From positions 62,001 to 126,000 of the forward strand of contig RSEH01000102.1 in assembly GCA_006503475.1 (NCBI GenBank): DNA of 64,000 nucleotides, in the 5' to 3' direction. This document shows positions 1-10,316 of the stretch, in pieces. Below the pieces are notes generated by a model, which saw nothing but the letters and a program-made list of their open reading frames with translations, had not been told where the DNA came from and did no database searches. Made by a program: the position numbers and the translations under genes. This stretch comes from Stentor roeselii (lineage: Eukaryota > Ciliophora > Heterotrichea > Heterotrichida > Stentoridae). Positions within the stretch are counted from its first letter, which is position 1. Every line of letters starts with the position of its first letter.

Positions 1-1252
1 TTTCGAATATTAAACTGTCTTTCATGTAACTACACATTCCTACTAATGCTCTTATTGTTGTTTCTCTTGGAAGGTTAGAGACTTCTGAAGTAAGTCGGCC
101 TGGAAGGTATTCTTCAAGTTTTATTGGGTTCCAGTTGTCTGGATTTCGAAGTTTTGATAGAACTGGCTTACAGGGAAGAGATTTAAATGCTTTAAGTAAG
201 GTGACTGACATAAAAAACTCATTGTATAGCACTTCTACTGGTCTGGTCTTTGCAATTACGTTTAAAAAACCTTCAAAATCTTCTTGTCCAACAATAATCT
301 CTGAAGTACTAAAGTCAGCAATAACAAAGCCAACATTAGACGAAACTTCAATGACTGAAATCAAATAACTAGGTTCAAAAGTTTCTTGCATATAATGAAC
401 TCCAATAGTAGATTTAGACAAAACTTCAGTGATTTCTCTTCCAACACATTTCCCAGTTTTCTTAATCCTATTTTTAAGAGTAGTTTCAGTTTGTTCAACA
501 ACGACAAGTTTCAATCCTCTCTGAACAAGAATCGAAGAATTTTTTTCAAGAGCTTTTTCAGGGAATCCAACATGAGTCTTTTTTTTATCATCGCCCATCC
601 ATTTCAAATCAAGAATAGCCTGAACTCTAATAGCATCCAGATAAAAAAGTTCATAAAACTTGCCAAGTTTAAACAATAAAACTTTATCAAAATGATGTTT
701 TTTAATCTCCCAATATTGACTCATAGCAGGTGTAAATTTTTCTTTCGCAGGAACAAATAAAGTGGTAGGGTCGTAATTTTCATCACCGAATTTATTCCCG
801 TTAATGTCTTTTAAGTTCTTTTTTCTAATGAAATCCGGCAAGTTGAACTCGTCTTCATCGATTTCTTCTGAGTTCCTAAAGATCGGCATTGGGGTGGAAA
901 AAGGCCCAGAACTTGAAGTCCCAACTTTTGATGAAAAGGGAGTCTTCGGGGGTGATGAGAAGTTTACCTTGGAATCATCAGTTTTAGTTGAAAAGGGAGT
1001 TTGAAGTAGTTCATGTGAAGAGTTCTGGGTAGTCTCTTCTTCTTTAAATGAAAAAGGGTTTCTGGCGGGAGCAGGTACTTGTCCTGGTTTCGACTTTCCA
1101 GGTCTTAATTCAAGACTTGTGCATTCAGAAGTCCTGGAAGAGCTGAAATCTTCATGATTTTTAGTCTCAGTGATTTGGGAGGCCTTAGGAACAGGTGAGA
1201 ACCATTTTCGCAAATCCATTTATAAGCAGGTAACCTTACACATCTAGTCATC
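1..1252 (-). CDS. MSH6: MutS homologue MSH6, 5' part (runs off the left edge)
   Basis: Mismatch-repair protein that pairs with MSH2 to recognise base mismatches. The window holds the first 417 residues. The N-terminal ~155 are low-complexity Ser/Pro/Thr-rich linker. A stretch with YDPTTLFVP and PAMSQYWEIK then opens the MutS mismatch-binding domain, and KFYELF carries the Phe-x-Glu reading motif (F199, E201). The connector domain follows up to the edge; lever and ATPase domains lie outside. The start is uncertain. The only in-frame ATG is at 1252. An ATG at 1220 in another frame would give MDLRKWFSPVP, which looks like a weak PCNA-binding box, but needs one base fewer in a T run. Divergent from the next gene with 56 bp between start codons. 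Family identity is secure; the start is not. Confidence 0.9.
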
Positions 1253-1308
1253 AACACCTTCTAATATAATCAGACATGGCAGCCAACATGCGTAAAAATC
1301 AATAATTT

Positions 1309-2004
1309 ATGGAAACCCCTGAAAAGCCATCCCTTGAGTGTTTTTCCTCTTTTCACTCTTCAAGCAACGTCAACATTTCTGATCTTCTCTCAATTCACGA
1401 ATCTTCTGAAAGTCAAAAATCGCGGGAAGAAGGTTTTTCATGTTCTATTCTGATGAACTTAAAAGAAAACAATGCGAAGCCAGCAAGTCGGCTGATAAAC
1501 ATCACTCAACTTCATCCTGGGCAACACCCTCGAAAGCTGCTTCTTCCTTTATTTTACCAGGAAAACTCTGAAGAAGAGTCTTATCTGCCCAGGTCTCGAA
1601 GGTCTTTTTCAATGGACAGCAAAAGAGATTCATTCACACTTCACCCGCCTGCTGAACCTAAGAAGATGATGACCATAACAACGGTGAACACTCAGAGCAA
1701 CACTGAACTGGGAGAGTTGAACCCTGATTTTTTGAGGGAAAAGGAAAAATTTGAATTTGAGAAACTGAGGAAAGAAAGTAATTCTGAAAATAATCAGTTT
1801 GGAGTACATCCTTGCATTTTTTGTTGTAACTTGTGTGGGTTTAGTGGGGTCTCTGTTGTGAGGAGAAGTCGGGAAAGGAATCTTTGGGCTTTTAAAATTT
1901 TTCAAAGGGCGATTTGTTGCTGTTTTAATAGAGGGGATGAGGAACGAGTTGAACATTTTTGCCCTAATTGTCAGAAGGTGGCTTTTAGCCTTTTAATTAA
2001 TTAG
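1309..2004 (+). CDS. LITAF-like zinc-ribbon protein
   Basis: A 231-residue protein. The first ~160 residues are Ser/Glu/Lys-rich and probably disordered. The C-terminus has clustered cysteines (C169, C172, C173, C176), a mildly hydrophobic middle with CCC at 203-205, then H216-x-C218-x-x-C221. This CxxC ... hydrophobic ... HxCPxC layout is that of the LITAF/SIMPLE domain. That domain binds one zinc and dips into the cytosolic face of endosomal membranes through its middle segment. Here the middle segment has more charge than usual (an RRSRER stretch), so membrane insertion is uncertain. Complete from ATG to TAG, with no intron seen. It is divergent from MSH6. The domain call rests on cysteine spacing alone. 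Confidence 0.6.
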   Translation: METPEKPSLECFSSFHSSSNVNISDLLSIHESSESQKSREEGFSCSILMNLKENNAKPASRLINITQLHPGQHPRKLLLPLFYQENSEEESYLPRSRRSFSMDSKRDSFTLHPPAEPKKMMTITTVNTQSNTELGELNPDFLREKEKFEFEKLRKESNSENNQFGVHPCIFCCNLCGFSGVSVVRRSRERNLWAFKIFQRAICCCFNRGDEERVEHFCPNCQKVAFSLLIN

Positions 2005-2267
2005 TTTTGAGAGAGTGATTAGTTTTTCTAATTGAGGTTTAAATTTCTCATATAAATTTAAGTTAATCTAGAAAATAATCCTCATTACAATATATTTCCT
2101 AGATTTTATTATTTTTATAAATTTATCAAAATTATACAGAAATTTTCCAACCCAAACAATAAAAAAACCCCCAAATCCAACCTCCACAACCCCCTAAAAA
2201 ATTTCCAAAATTTTCCAAAAACTCTTAAAACCTTCAACAATTTTCTATTCTCTCCCTGTCAAATAAA

Positions 2268-4901
2268 ATGCATTCCTTAGGCAAGAAGAAAAAACGATTC
2301 TCACTATTATTTCTAGAAGAAGGAGAAATGTACACAAGAGACTGCATGGGTTTCCGTCACCATGCCGACTCTTATCCAGAAAAGCGTCAAGAGAAAGGGC
2401 GAGTCCACATCTGCAGTCGTTCAATCATTTTCGAGCCACAGGACAGTCAAACCCCGATAGTGCGTTATTGTTACCGAGACATGCAGTCCCGTCCAGAAGA
2501 AACTGTAGTGATGAAGTCGATCTACGCCTACACCGACAACAACACCCGTTTGACCTTCAGCATCACAAAAGTGATTGAATTGCCGGAAACTCGAAGTCCT
2601 TCAGCTTACAAGCCAGTGATCTTCAAGTCGCCCCAACTAGTCACTTTCGACTTTTCCTATGAAAAAGTTTCGACTGTGACTACACTGGTCAAGTCTCTTT
2701 ACGCATCGAATCACAGCCTTTCTGCTGGCTTTGACAATGAAGTCAAACTTGAAGGTGAACTTCAACAGTTGGAGGAAGAGTCTAAGTTTGATACTAGTCG
2801 CATTGAAAGTGTCTCTGAGAAACCGGTTATAACGAATGTGAAAGTTCAGAGAATTCATCCTTTTATGCAGCTTAAGGGACATTTGTATATGACTGACTTA
2901 AGACTTTACTTTCAACCCATGCATCAGGTTTCAGCCCATCCTGTGAAAAGTGTGAAGTACTCAGAAATTACGAAACTTTATAAGAGAAGATGGAGACTTA
3001 GAAGTCTTGGGTTTGAAGTCTTTACCACTGCTGAAAAATCCATTTTTCTCGCTTTTGATAATGAAGGAGAAAGAGACCGGGTCTTTGATAAGTTGTTAAG
3101 TCTTGTCAGGAGTGACTGTGAAACTGAAAACTCAGTTGAAAACATGACATTAAAATGGCAATTAAGAGAAATCAGTAACTTTGACTATTTACTTTACTTA
3201 AACTCTGCTGCTTATCGATCCTTTTCTGATTTTACACAGTATCCTGTATTTCCATGGGTGATTGCTTCTTACGACTCAGAAGTTCTAGACCTCTCAAACC
3301 CCAGCACCTTCCGAGACCTCTCAAAGCCAATCGGTGCAATAAACCCAACACGTCTAGCAACATTCAAAAAGCGTTACATCGACATGCCAGAGCCTAAATT
3401 TTTATACGGAACTCACTACTCAGCCCCAGGTTACGTCATCGGCTTCCTCTTCCGAAAATTTCCTCTTGCAATGTTGAGACTTCACGTAAAACTTACTTAG
3501 AGTGGAAAGTTCGATGCCCCCGACCGTTTATTCAACGACATCGCATCAGACTGGCGTTGTGTTCAAGAAAACCCGGCAGATGTGAAAGAATTGATTCCGG
3601 AATTCTACGGAGCTGACTGTTCTTTCCTCACCAATGACCTCAACCTCGACCTAGGGACAAAAATGAACGGGGAAAAGGTCTGGGACGTGAAACTTCCTCG
3701 ATGGGCTTCAGACGCTAGAGACTTTTTGAATAAGATGCGAGAAGCGCTTGAAAGTGATTTTGTTTCTGAAAACTTGCATAATTGGATCGATTTGGTTTTT
3801 GGTTATAAACAACGAGGAGATGTGGCTTATGAAAGCAATAATTGTAAGGTTTAAACAGTGTTTCATCCTCTTACTTATGAAGGATTTGATATTGACTCAG
3901 TCACTGACCCCCTTCAGAGACGTGCGATGGAACTGCAGATAAATGAATTCGGTCAGACCCCGAAGCAGTTGTTTAAAATTCCTCATCCTCCTCGAGCAGT
4001 TCCACTTGTTTCAGCGCCGAGTCGCGCAGGTCCTCTTTGGAAGATCGAGTCAGTTGCGAGTAAGAAGTCAAGTCAAGTGACTGAAGTGTCTTTACACAAA
4101 AAGCGTCTAAGTTCAATCAACATCTTAAACGACAGAATTTTAACAACCGGCCATGACGGCTGCGTGAAAATCGTCACAATGGAAAAACTTCAAAAGCGGT
4201 CTTTCACTGTTTGTAACTTGGCTATTTCAAGCAGTTGCATTATTAATGAAAAAACTATTTCTGTTGGGTGTTACGATAACAATATCTATGTCTTCAACAT
4301 TGGAAATGGAAGAGTCAGTCAATGCATTCGAGCTCATGATGACGCGGTTTCAGCGATTGAGTACCTCGCTGATTTAAATGCGATCGCTAGTGTCTCTTGG
4401 GATGCACAACTGAAACTTTGGGATGTCAGGGCAGGGTTTAACCCTGTTCATTCTTTTGAAGATCATGAGGAACAGATTTTGTGCATGAGTCAGTCGAATT
4501 ATGTTATTGCAACTTGTGATAAAGGTGGAAGAGTCGTTTTAAGGGATGTACGTGAAGGAATTGTTGATAAGTTTGAGATTGGAGAAAGGATTGACTCTGT
4601 TTGTCAGAGCAAACATTCTAATCATCTCATCATCGCTCAGAAGAAAAGTCTTGGATTATATGAAACTTGTGGAAATCTTGTCACTCAACTTGGAGTTGAA
4701 GGTGTTAATTGCTTTGTCAGTGATGGAGTTTTTGTACTTAATGGACAGGAAGAGGGAAATCTTGACCTTTGGGAACTCATCAAGGGAGATTGTGTTCATC
4801 GCTGGCAAGATGTCAGGGGAGTCACTTCTCTTTTTGCTGATGATGTCAGTGGCACGTTTTATGCGGGGAATAAAGATGGAAGTTTATTTATAATTCCTTA
4901 G
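2268..4901 (+). CDS. GRAM-BEACH-WD40 protein, FAN/NSMAF type (3 exons)
   Basis: Spliced product of 867 residues from exons 2268-3485, 3501-3843 and 3859-4901. The N-terminus ([11 protein letters not shown] ... [13 protein letters not shown]) matches the start of FAN/NSMAF. A GRAM/PH-like domain lies near 180-290 ([11 protein letters not shown]). The BEACH domain runs from about 292 to 567, with [47 protein letters not shown] and, across intron 2, [13 protein letters not shown]40 repeats fill the last ~260 residues. Family members are scaffolds in membrane traffic and lysosome-related signalling; FAN couples receptors to neutral sphingomyelinase. Removing both 15-nt introns restores unbroken BEACH consensus, which fixes the splice sites. 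Both introns bring an in-frame stop if retained. The membrane partner here is unknown. Confidence 0.93.
3486..3500 (+). other. 15-nt intron 1 of the BEACH gene
   Basis: GTAAAACTTACTTAG, phase 0. Splicing joins LRLH to [11 protein letters not shown] inside the BEACH domain. A sits at intron position 10. Confidence 0.93.
3844..3858 (+). other. 15-nt intron 2 of the BEACH gene
   Basis: GTAAGGTTTAAACAG, phase 1. Splicing gives [11 protein letters not shown], the BEACH signature. A sits at intron position 10. Confidence 0.93.
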
Positions 4902-5239
4902 GATGAAGATATTTAGATTAGAATTGTGATGGATAGTACTTGATTTTAATTTTGAAGGTTGGTGGAGATGGTGAACTGGAATTTAGAATTTTTTTGGTTT
5001 TGTGTGGCTGGATGAACTAAAACTGTTAAATTGAGCATTTACTTAAAATATATAGAGCCTCTTGGAAATCTTAATAAAGAATATTGAGATTTTCCTGCCT
5101 TGAAACAATTTAAATATTCAATTGAAATTTGAAATCAAGCTTTTCTTTTCAATTCATCTATTGAACAATTTAATTCAAAACAGTAAAACAAAACATTTTT
5201 AAACATACAAAGAATTACTTTAATTAACTCTACAAAAAA
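4902..5239. other. Gene-free stretch between BEACH gene and hydrolase
   Basis: 338 bp of AT-rich sequence. The first ~100 bases are G/T-rich (3' flank of the BEACH gene) and the last ~130 are A-rich and rise to the next ATG. No ORF, tRNA or convincing repeat seen. Confidence 0.6.
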
Positions 5240-6196
5240 ATGTTAGGCTTCTTCATTTTGTTGAGCTGGTCACAAGCGACAAGTAGACAATACACTGTAT
5301 CAGGTTTCAGTTCAGGAGGATTTTTTGCACACCAGCTGCACGTGATCCACTCATCATCAATAACAGGGGCAGGAATTGTAGCAGGAGGCCCGTTTTTCTG
5401 TACAATGGGAAGTTCAGTACGATTTCAAACATCATGCAAAACGAATCCTTACCTGATAAATCTTCCGACAAGCCAGTCATCAGCAGAAAGCCTGTCATCC
5501 TCAGGCCAAATTGATGGACTAGGAAATTTGACAACAAGCAAAGTCTACATCTTTTCAGGTACTCGAGACACGGTAGTTACTCCAGGAGTAGTCAAGCTCA
5601 CATCAATGTTTTACGTTCAAAACAACATTCAGTCCAACAATCTCATCAACAACTTCGAAATAAACGCCCAACATTCATGGGTGACTAACAATGCAGGGAA
5701 CCCCTGCTGGTACCTTGGTTCTCCAGGTGTAAACAACTGTGGTTTCGACTTATCAGAAGCGATATTAACTCACCTTTACGGAACCTTGACAAGTAAAGGT
5801 CAGGCGATGCCTGAAAATCTATACCAGTTCGACCAGAGCATATACGGAGACGCATGGAAAGCCGGTCTAAGCAACAGAGGATTTATATACATTCCTGAAG
5901 GTTGCATGGAAAGTGTCTGTAAAGTCCACTTGGTCTTTCATGGATGCTACGGCAGCTTCGGGTTCAACGGTCTCAACTTCATCAACGATATCGGAGTGAA
6001 TGACTGGGCCGAGTCCAACCAAATAGTCGTGATTTACCCTCAAATCATTGTCACTCAAGTAAACCCTGAAGGATGTTGGGACTTCTTCGCTTACACCGGC
6101 AACGACTTCAACACTTACAACGGTTTACAAGTTCAAATAGTCCATGCAATGGCCCAGAACCCTCCAGTTGTGAAATGGTCGAGTTTTTCATCATAA
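5240..6196 (+). CDS. Secreted PHB-depolymerase-like alpha/beta hydrolase
   Basis: A 318-residue protein with a short signal peptide (hydrophobic residues 3-10, likely cut near residue 13-15). It resembles extracellular poly(3-hydroxybutyrate) depolymerases. The nucleophile elbow G22-F-S24-S-G26-G is at the N-terminus. The oxyanion-type motif LVFHGC and IVVIYPQ ... GCWDFFAYTG come at the C-terminus, which is the circularly permuted order of the fungal Penicillium funiculosum enzyme. By that model D110 (SGTRDTVV) and H145 (AQHSW) complete the triad. Likely role: extracellular or phagosomal hydrolysis of bacterial storage polyester or a related ester. No intron. It converges on the GPCR gene, 48 bp away. 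The pathway is inferred; an esterase with another substrate is possible. Confidence 0.82.
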   Translation: MLGFFILLSWSQATSRQYTVSGFSSGGFFAHQLHVIHSSSITGAGIVAGGPFFCTMGSSVRFQTSCKTNPYLINLPTSQSSAESLSSSGQIDGLGNLTTSKVYIFSGTRDTVVTPGVVKLTSMFYVQNNIQSNNLINNFEINAQHSWVTNNAGNPCWYLGSPGVNNCGFDLSEAILTHLYGTLTSKGQAMPENLYQFDQSIYGDAWKAGLSNRGFIYIPEGCMESVCKVHLVFHGCYGSFGFNGLNFINDIGVNDWAESNQIVVIYPQIIVTQVNPEGCWDFFAYTGNDFNTYNGLQVQIVHAMAQNPPVVKWSSFSS

Positions 6197-6244
6197 TAAA
6201 CTCCTTAACATTCTTAATATCATCACTAAGCCTTAGAGATTATT

Positions 6245-7174
6245 TTAAATTGTATTCGTCGACCCTCTGCCGTTTCCCTCACTTTCCGAAGCACTTAAAA
6301 TCGAATAATCCGAAGATTCCGAAGACTGATAAACAAGAGTCTGCAGTTCTTTTTTCACCCGGTCAGTGAGTCCATAAACAACGGCATTGAGGAATCCGCT
6401 TAGAATAAGGAAAAAACTTGCGAGCATCGATGAAAGCCAGACTTGATTTTCATTATCTTCATGAAAAATTCCTAACACCCTATGAACAGTGACTGGAATA
6501 TGACAGACAAGTAACATGAAAGGGTAAAGTTTCAAACGATTTGATAAGTCATGCTTTGCTATTTGCCCGTCTTCCACGTTTTCAGTGATCCTGTTGATTA
6601 TTTTAATGAGTTTTGTGTACATCACGAAGTTGAAAACGATGACAAGCCAAGTAGGAGCTAAGTAAGTTATCACTCTCCAGATGTTCTGGTCTATGAATCG
6701 GATCACTGACTCGTTTTTTTCTTTTATTTTTATCCAGCACCATCCTTCGGCTTCTCCGAAACCGTCTGTAAGGATTGGAATCAGGTCTAATGCAAGAGGA
6801 ATTCCGAAAGCATAGAGTAAGTAATACAACTCGTACTTCCAACCATCTCGCTTTTCTAAAGCCATGGATCGGTACAATGTGAATGCATATACACTTGTCC
6901 ATAAAACACTTGATAAACAGGAAAAGTTCAGCATTGCTGCTTGAACTAAACATCCTAAGTCAGATACCCAATAAGGAATCATGAAAGCTATTTAAAGGGT
7001 ACCTGTGCAAGTCATCAGCTCTGAGATTGCAAGATAGAAAACTAAACGAAAGCTATAGTTACGAAGATTTCTGAAATAGATGTAAGCTATAAAGATAAGC
7101 AAGTTGGCGATCGCACTGATAATGCAGATAGGTAAGTCAATATAGTAGATTGTGTGATATCCTAGAACTATCAT
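6245..7174 (-). CDS. Seven-helix GPCR, cAMP-receptor-like (2 exons)
   Basis: Spliced product of 304 residues: exon 1 is 7174-7003 and exon 2 is 6987-6245. Hydrophobic segments are spaced as in a seven-helix receptor. The first is IDLPICIISAIANLLIFIAY, and a DRVKKEL-type cytoplasmic helix 8 follows the seventh. Short loops, a W-rich second extracellular region (GWCWIK) and the overall pattern recall the Dictyostelium cAMP-receptor/class-B-like family. The C-tail is Ser-rich (QSSESSDYSILSASESE), a plausible phosphorylation site cluster for desensitisation. Ligand and G protein cannot be read from sequence. Splicing the intron joins ELMTCT to AFMIPYW inside a helix. The family call is moderate; the membrane topology is clear. 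Confidence 0.75.
6988..7002 (-). other. 15-nt intron of the GPCR gene
   Basis: On the minus strand GTACCCTTTAAATAG, phase 1, with an in-frame TAA if retained. A at position 10. The only one of the eleven introns starting GTAC. Confidence 0.88.
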
Positions 7175-7432
7175 TATTCAGATTTATTTGACTTTCCCAA
7201 GTTCTTAGAAAGAAGCTCTTAAGAAATTCAGTTTAAGACAGATATAAGTGAAACAGTAACGATTTTCAACAACTCAAAAGTCCTAAATCATTAAATCATA
7301 AAGTATCTCTAAAATTATTTAAAAATTTTATTTTAACCTAATTTCTTCAGTTTTCCATTAATTTAAGCAATAGCCCATACCTAAATTCCCCAAGAAGTTT
7401 AACATCATTAAATCTATCTAACTAATATCAAT

Positions 7433-8509
7433 TCAACTTGACACTCCAAGCCAAGCTTTATTAGCAGAAAAGCTTCCTCCAACAAAAGGAGTTTCATAAG
7501 AAGCTTTCGAAATCGAGCTAATAATGCTCGAAACATCAGAATTTTCCTTCGAATGTTTAGGTTCAGTTTTCGGTAAAACAATGACAGAAATTTTCCTTCT
7601 CGATGAAAACATTTCTTCAATTTCCTGTTTGCGAGCCTTGATTCCCTTATCATTTAAAACATTTTCATAATACCGAATCAGTTCAGTCCTATCAAGAACA
7701 AGCAGAACTTCTTCATAGTTCTCCCGAGGATCTACCTTAACCTCTTCAATCAAAAAGATGAAAATTTCATCAAAGTTCATATTCGGATGTTTTGCACTAG
7801 AAACAGCGCAAATCTGCAAAGCAGTCTCTCCACATTTATTCTTCACATTAAAGTCCAGGTGGTACTTCTCAAAGACCAGTTTGACCATAGCCAAAGATCC
7901 ACTTTTAATAGAAATCAAAGCGCAATTTTCTCCAGTCTCTTCATTTATCTCGCGAATGTCCAACAGCGGGTCAGGGTGACTTGCGTTGTAATTGTGAAGA
8001 ATGTCGACAGAAGTAATGCACCCGTTCAAAACTGCGACTTGCATCGGCGTGAAAGGGTCTGAAGGCTCTTTTAAAATCAAGTTGTTTGTAAAGTCCAAAG
8101 TCGAGTTCACTACTGAGAAACTTTTGTTCCGGTACCGGAAAAACAATGGCAAAAAGTACTTCAAAAGCTCTGAATGGTTCTTCTCGCAGAGGATGTTCAA
8201 GGGCGACATGTTGTGCGAGGCGAAGTTTTGATTCATCAGCTCGATTGAACAGCCGCATTTCTCGAATAAGAAACGGAATGACTTGCAGGATCCTGCCACT
8301 AACGCGTATGAAAGAATGTTTAGTTTAAAGTTGCTCAGTGAGATGAATGGAGAGTTCATTATTTGTTCTCTGTCTTGCTTTGAGTTACGGATCAGGCTTT
8401 TTAAAAAGAAATTTAAACTTGAAGTGTTCTCGTTTTGAATGCATTTCAAAATTTCGCGGAGGGTTTGGTCGTCTGAATTTTCTACTCCTTTACAAGCTTG
8501 GCAGCCCAT
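7433..8509 (-). CDS. Ankyrin-repeat protein with N-terminal acylation motif
   Basis: A 358-residue protein starting MGCQACKG. Gly2 with Cys3 and Cys6 is a typical myristoylation-plus-palmitoylation signal, so membrane anchoring is likely. Ankyrin-type helix-loop units lie between about 70 and 270: SPLNILCEKNHSELLKYF, TPMQVAVLNGCITSVDIL, NCALISIKSGSLAMVKLVFEK and ETALQICAVSS. A charged helical region near 275-325 includes KARKQEIEEMF. The Ser-rich tail (SSIISSISKAS) is probably disordered. No catalytic domain was seen, so it is probably a membrane-attached scaffold. It ends in TGA, which supports the standard genetic code. Partner unknown. Confidence 0.8.
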   Translation of the reverse strand: MGCQACKGVENSDDQTLREILKCIQNENTSSLNFFLKSLIRNSKQDREQIMNSPFISLSNFKLNILSYALVAGSCKSFRFLFEKCGCSIELMNQNFASHNMSPLNILCEKNHSELLKYFLPLFFRYRNKSFSVVNSTLDFTNNLILKEPSDPFTPMQVAVLNGCITSVDILHNYNASHPDPLLDIREINEETGENCALISIKSGSLAMVKLVFEKYHLDFNVKNKCGETALQICAVSSAKHPNMNFDEIFIFLIEEVKVDPRENYEEVLLVLDRTELIRYYENVLNDKGIKARKQEIEEMFSSRRKISVIVLPKTEPKHSKENSDVSSIISSISKASYETPFVGGSFSANKAWLGVSS

Positions 8510-8706
8510 TTGATTTTTATTATCTTTTATGGGAAGAAGAATTAAGTGCGGATTGAATGTATCAGAAATGAAAGAATGATATAAAAAGTGTAGGATTTTT
8601 TTTTATTTAAAATTGAAATTGTCTGGATCAAGTTATTAGTGATTAAAGATTTTCTTATCAAATTTCTGAGGATTTTTTAAACCTTATTTAAACATTATAA
8701 AACTAT

Positions 8707-9258
8707 TCAACTTTTTGGCTTCAGCTCTTTCAGTCTAGCTGGTGTGGCTTTTATGACACTCTTCGCAGGTCTCGGGTTTTTATTAAGTTCAAAAGAAAGT
8801 CTCTCAAACTCCTCTCTTAAAATTTCAACAGTATTTTGGGTTTCCTTTCTCAAAGCCTCCGAGTTATCAAGTTGATTCTTAAGTAATTCCCTTAATTTCT
8901 TGTTATCTTCATTAAGTTTTTTCAGTTTTTCCATTCTCCTCATGTATTTCTCGTCATAATAAAGGTTATTTTTCCTTAAAACCTGAGTTTTCAGTGCTAA
9001 AATCGTTTCTTTGCACTTTGCCAGCTGATACTCGAGCTGGTTTTTTTCATTAATAAGCGCTTCAACAGTTTCAACACAAAAAGCTGACTTTTTCAACCTG
9101 ATGGCAACTTCAGTAGTCGAAGGTACCTGATCGATGGGTACCAAGGCATAGATGAGGTAGTCATCAGGCTTAAGTGACATGAAATTTTGCATGGCTTCCT
9201 CGATTTGCGAAGTCGATGGCAAAAGAATGAAAGGAGTTAGTACAGAGCAAGAAGCCAT
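8707..9258 (-). CDS. Coiled-coil protein of unknown function
   Basis: 183 residues. The first ~75 form a small mixed region (PDDYLIYALVPIDQVPSTTEVAIRLKKS). A continuous heptad-like helix follows from about 80 to 160, rich in Leu/Glu/Lys (KLKKLNEDNKKLRELLKNQ). The tail is basic and Pro/Lys-rich. No family recognised. It is on the same strand as the next gene (77 bp between them), so it may be a separately promoted small gene. It could be a cytoskeletal or basal-body component, but nothing here proves that. Confidence 0.7.
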   Translation of the reverse strand: MASCSVLTPFILLPSTSQIEEAMQNFMSLKPDDYLIYALVPIDQVPSTTEVAIRLKKSAFCVETVEALINEKNQLEYQLAKCKETILALKTQVLRKNNLYYDEKYMRRMEKLKKLNEDNKKLRELLKNQLDNSEALRKETQNTVEILREEFERLSFELNKNPRPAKSVIKATPARLKELKPKS

Positions 9259-9335
9259 TAAGTCAATTATTCGAATTTAGAAGAGACTTCTAACAATTTT
9301 CAAGCAAACGGTTTCTAATGTAGAATGGAAAATTA

Positions 9336-9917
9336 TTACTTAAAGTTGAACATGCCTTGTGCAAGTCCATAGTTGTCGTTTCTTGGGGAGAAAAGCTTCA
9401 TCACGCCGTTTACCTTGAGTTTCACTTCTTTTTCTAAAGCTTTTAGCTTCTTGCGAGGGTGTCTTGAAGGGACTGATGAGCGGAACCTTTGACTTGTCAT
9501 TAGAGTATTTGGGTTGATTTTCCAGGAATGGTCTAAAGTTGTGATTTTTTCGGACTGGACGGAATGTTCAAGTGATGAGCCGAAATTTTTTACTTTTAGG
9601 TGAATTTTTTGAGCTTCTGAAAGAATTTCGAGTTGGTCTTTTGGTTTTTCTTCGAATTTGTTTAGCTTTATCAAAGGTTTTTCTTTCGGAGATTGACCAG
9701 GTCCTTGAGTTGAACGGATTGTTAAAGAAAAACTTGTTGGGTCTGACTCTTCTCGTGAATGGTGTGATAGGTGAAGGGGTGAAAGGGTTCCTCGGCGGAA
9801 CTGATAACCTGATAAAAGTTTCTTTGGACGATCTTGAGTAAAACTTGTGTATACTTCACAGGTTCGGTTCATTTTAATTGTATTGTTTCCGAAGAGAGTT
9901 GGCTTTAGGACTGACAT
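9336..9917 (-). CDS. Hypothetical basic protein
   Basis: 193 residues, rich in Ser, Lys, Arg and Pro, with no hydrophobic core or recognisable domain. A basic patch sits near 152-172 (RHPRKKLKALEKEVKLKVNG). The rest looks disordered. Codon use and length favour a real gene over a chance ORF: ATG start, 77 bp from the gene downstream, and a 399-bp gap upstream. Function unknown. Confidence 0.6.
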   Translation of the reverse strand: MSVLKPTLFGNNTIKMNRTCEVYTSFTQDRPKKLLSGYQFRRGTLSPLHLSHHSREESDPTSFSLTIRSTQGPGQSPKEKPLIKLNKFEEKPKDQLEILSEAQKIHLKVKNFGSSLEHSVQSEKITTLDHSWKINPNTLMTSQRFRSSVPSRHPRKKLKALEKEVKLKVNGVMKLFSPRNDNYGLAQGMFNFK

Positions 9918-10316
9918 TTAATATTGGTGCAAGTGTTAGAGTTAAGATTATTACAGTAATTAGTTACATGTTCAGAGTCGTTTTCAAGATAAGAAAACAA
10001 AATATGTACGGACTCTTTTAAATATACGTATTAAAAATTGTTAAAGTACATGTAATGATATCTTAAAAATCTAAAGATCACACTAATGTAAGATAATTTG
10101 AGTAAAGTGAATATAACACAGACCTTTATCATTATTCCAAAAAATTCTACATTATTTCATCAAAATTCAATCCTAACTTCTTGAATTAATAAATTCAAAG
10201 ACTTAAATCCAATTAATTATTAAACCCTCAAGCAAAATTATTTTAATTTTACTCCTGATCATTTCTAAATTAACAGAAAGATTCAGTAAATTAAATCAGT
10301 AAAATCACAATATAAT
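9918..10316. other. Divergent promoter gap, 399 bp
   Basis: AT-rich gap between a minus-strand and a plus-strand start codon. It must hold both promoters. It becomes A/C-rich on the plus strand towards 10316. No ORF, RNA gene or repeat seen. Confidence 0.6.

Noticed and set aside
135-1004. Three plus-strand ORFs of 66-97 residues
   Set aside because: The opposite strand reads as an unbroken MSH6 N-terminus with the mismatch-binding FxE motif.
5307-5537. Minus-strand ORF under the hydrolase
   Set aside because: Antisense of a clear alpha/beta hydrolase; no sequence character of its own.
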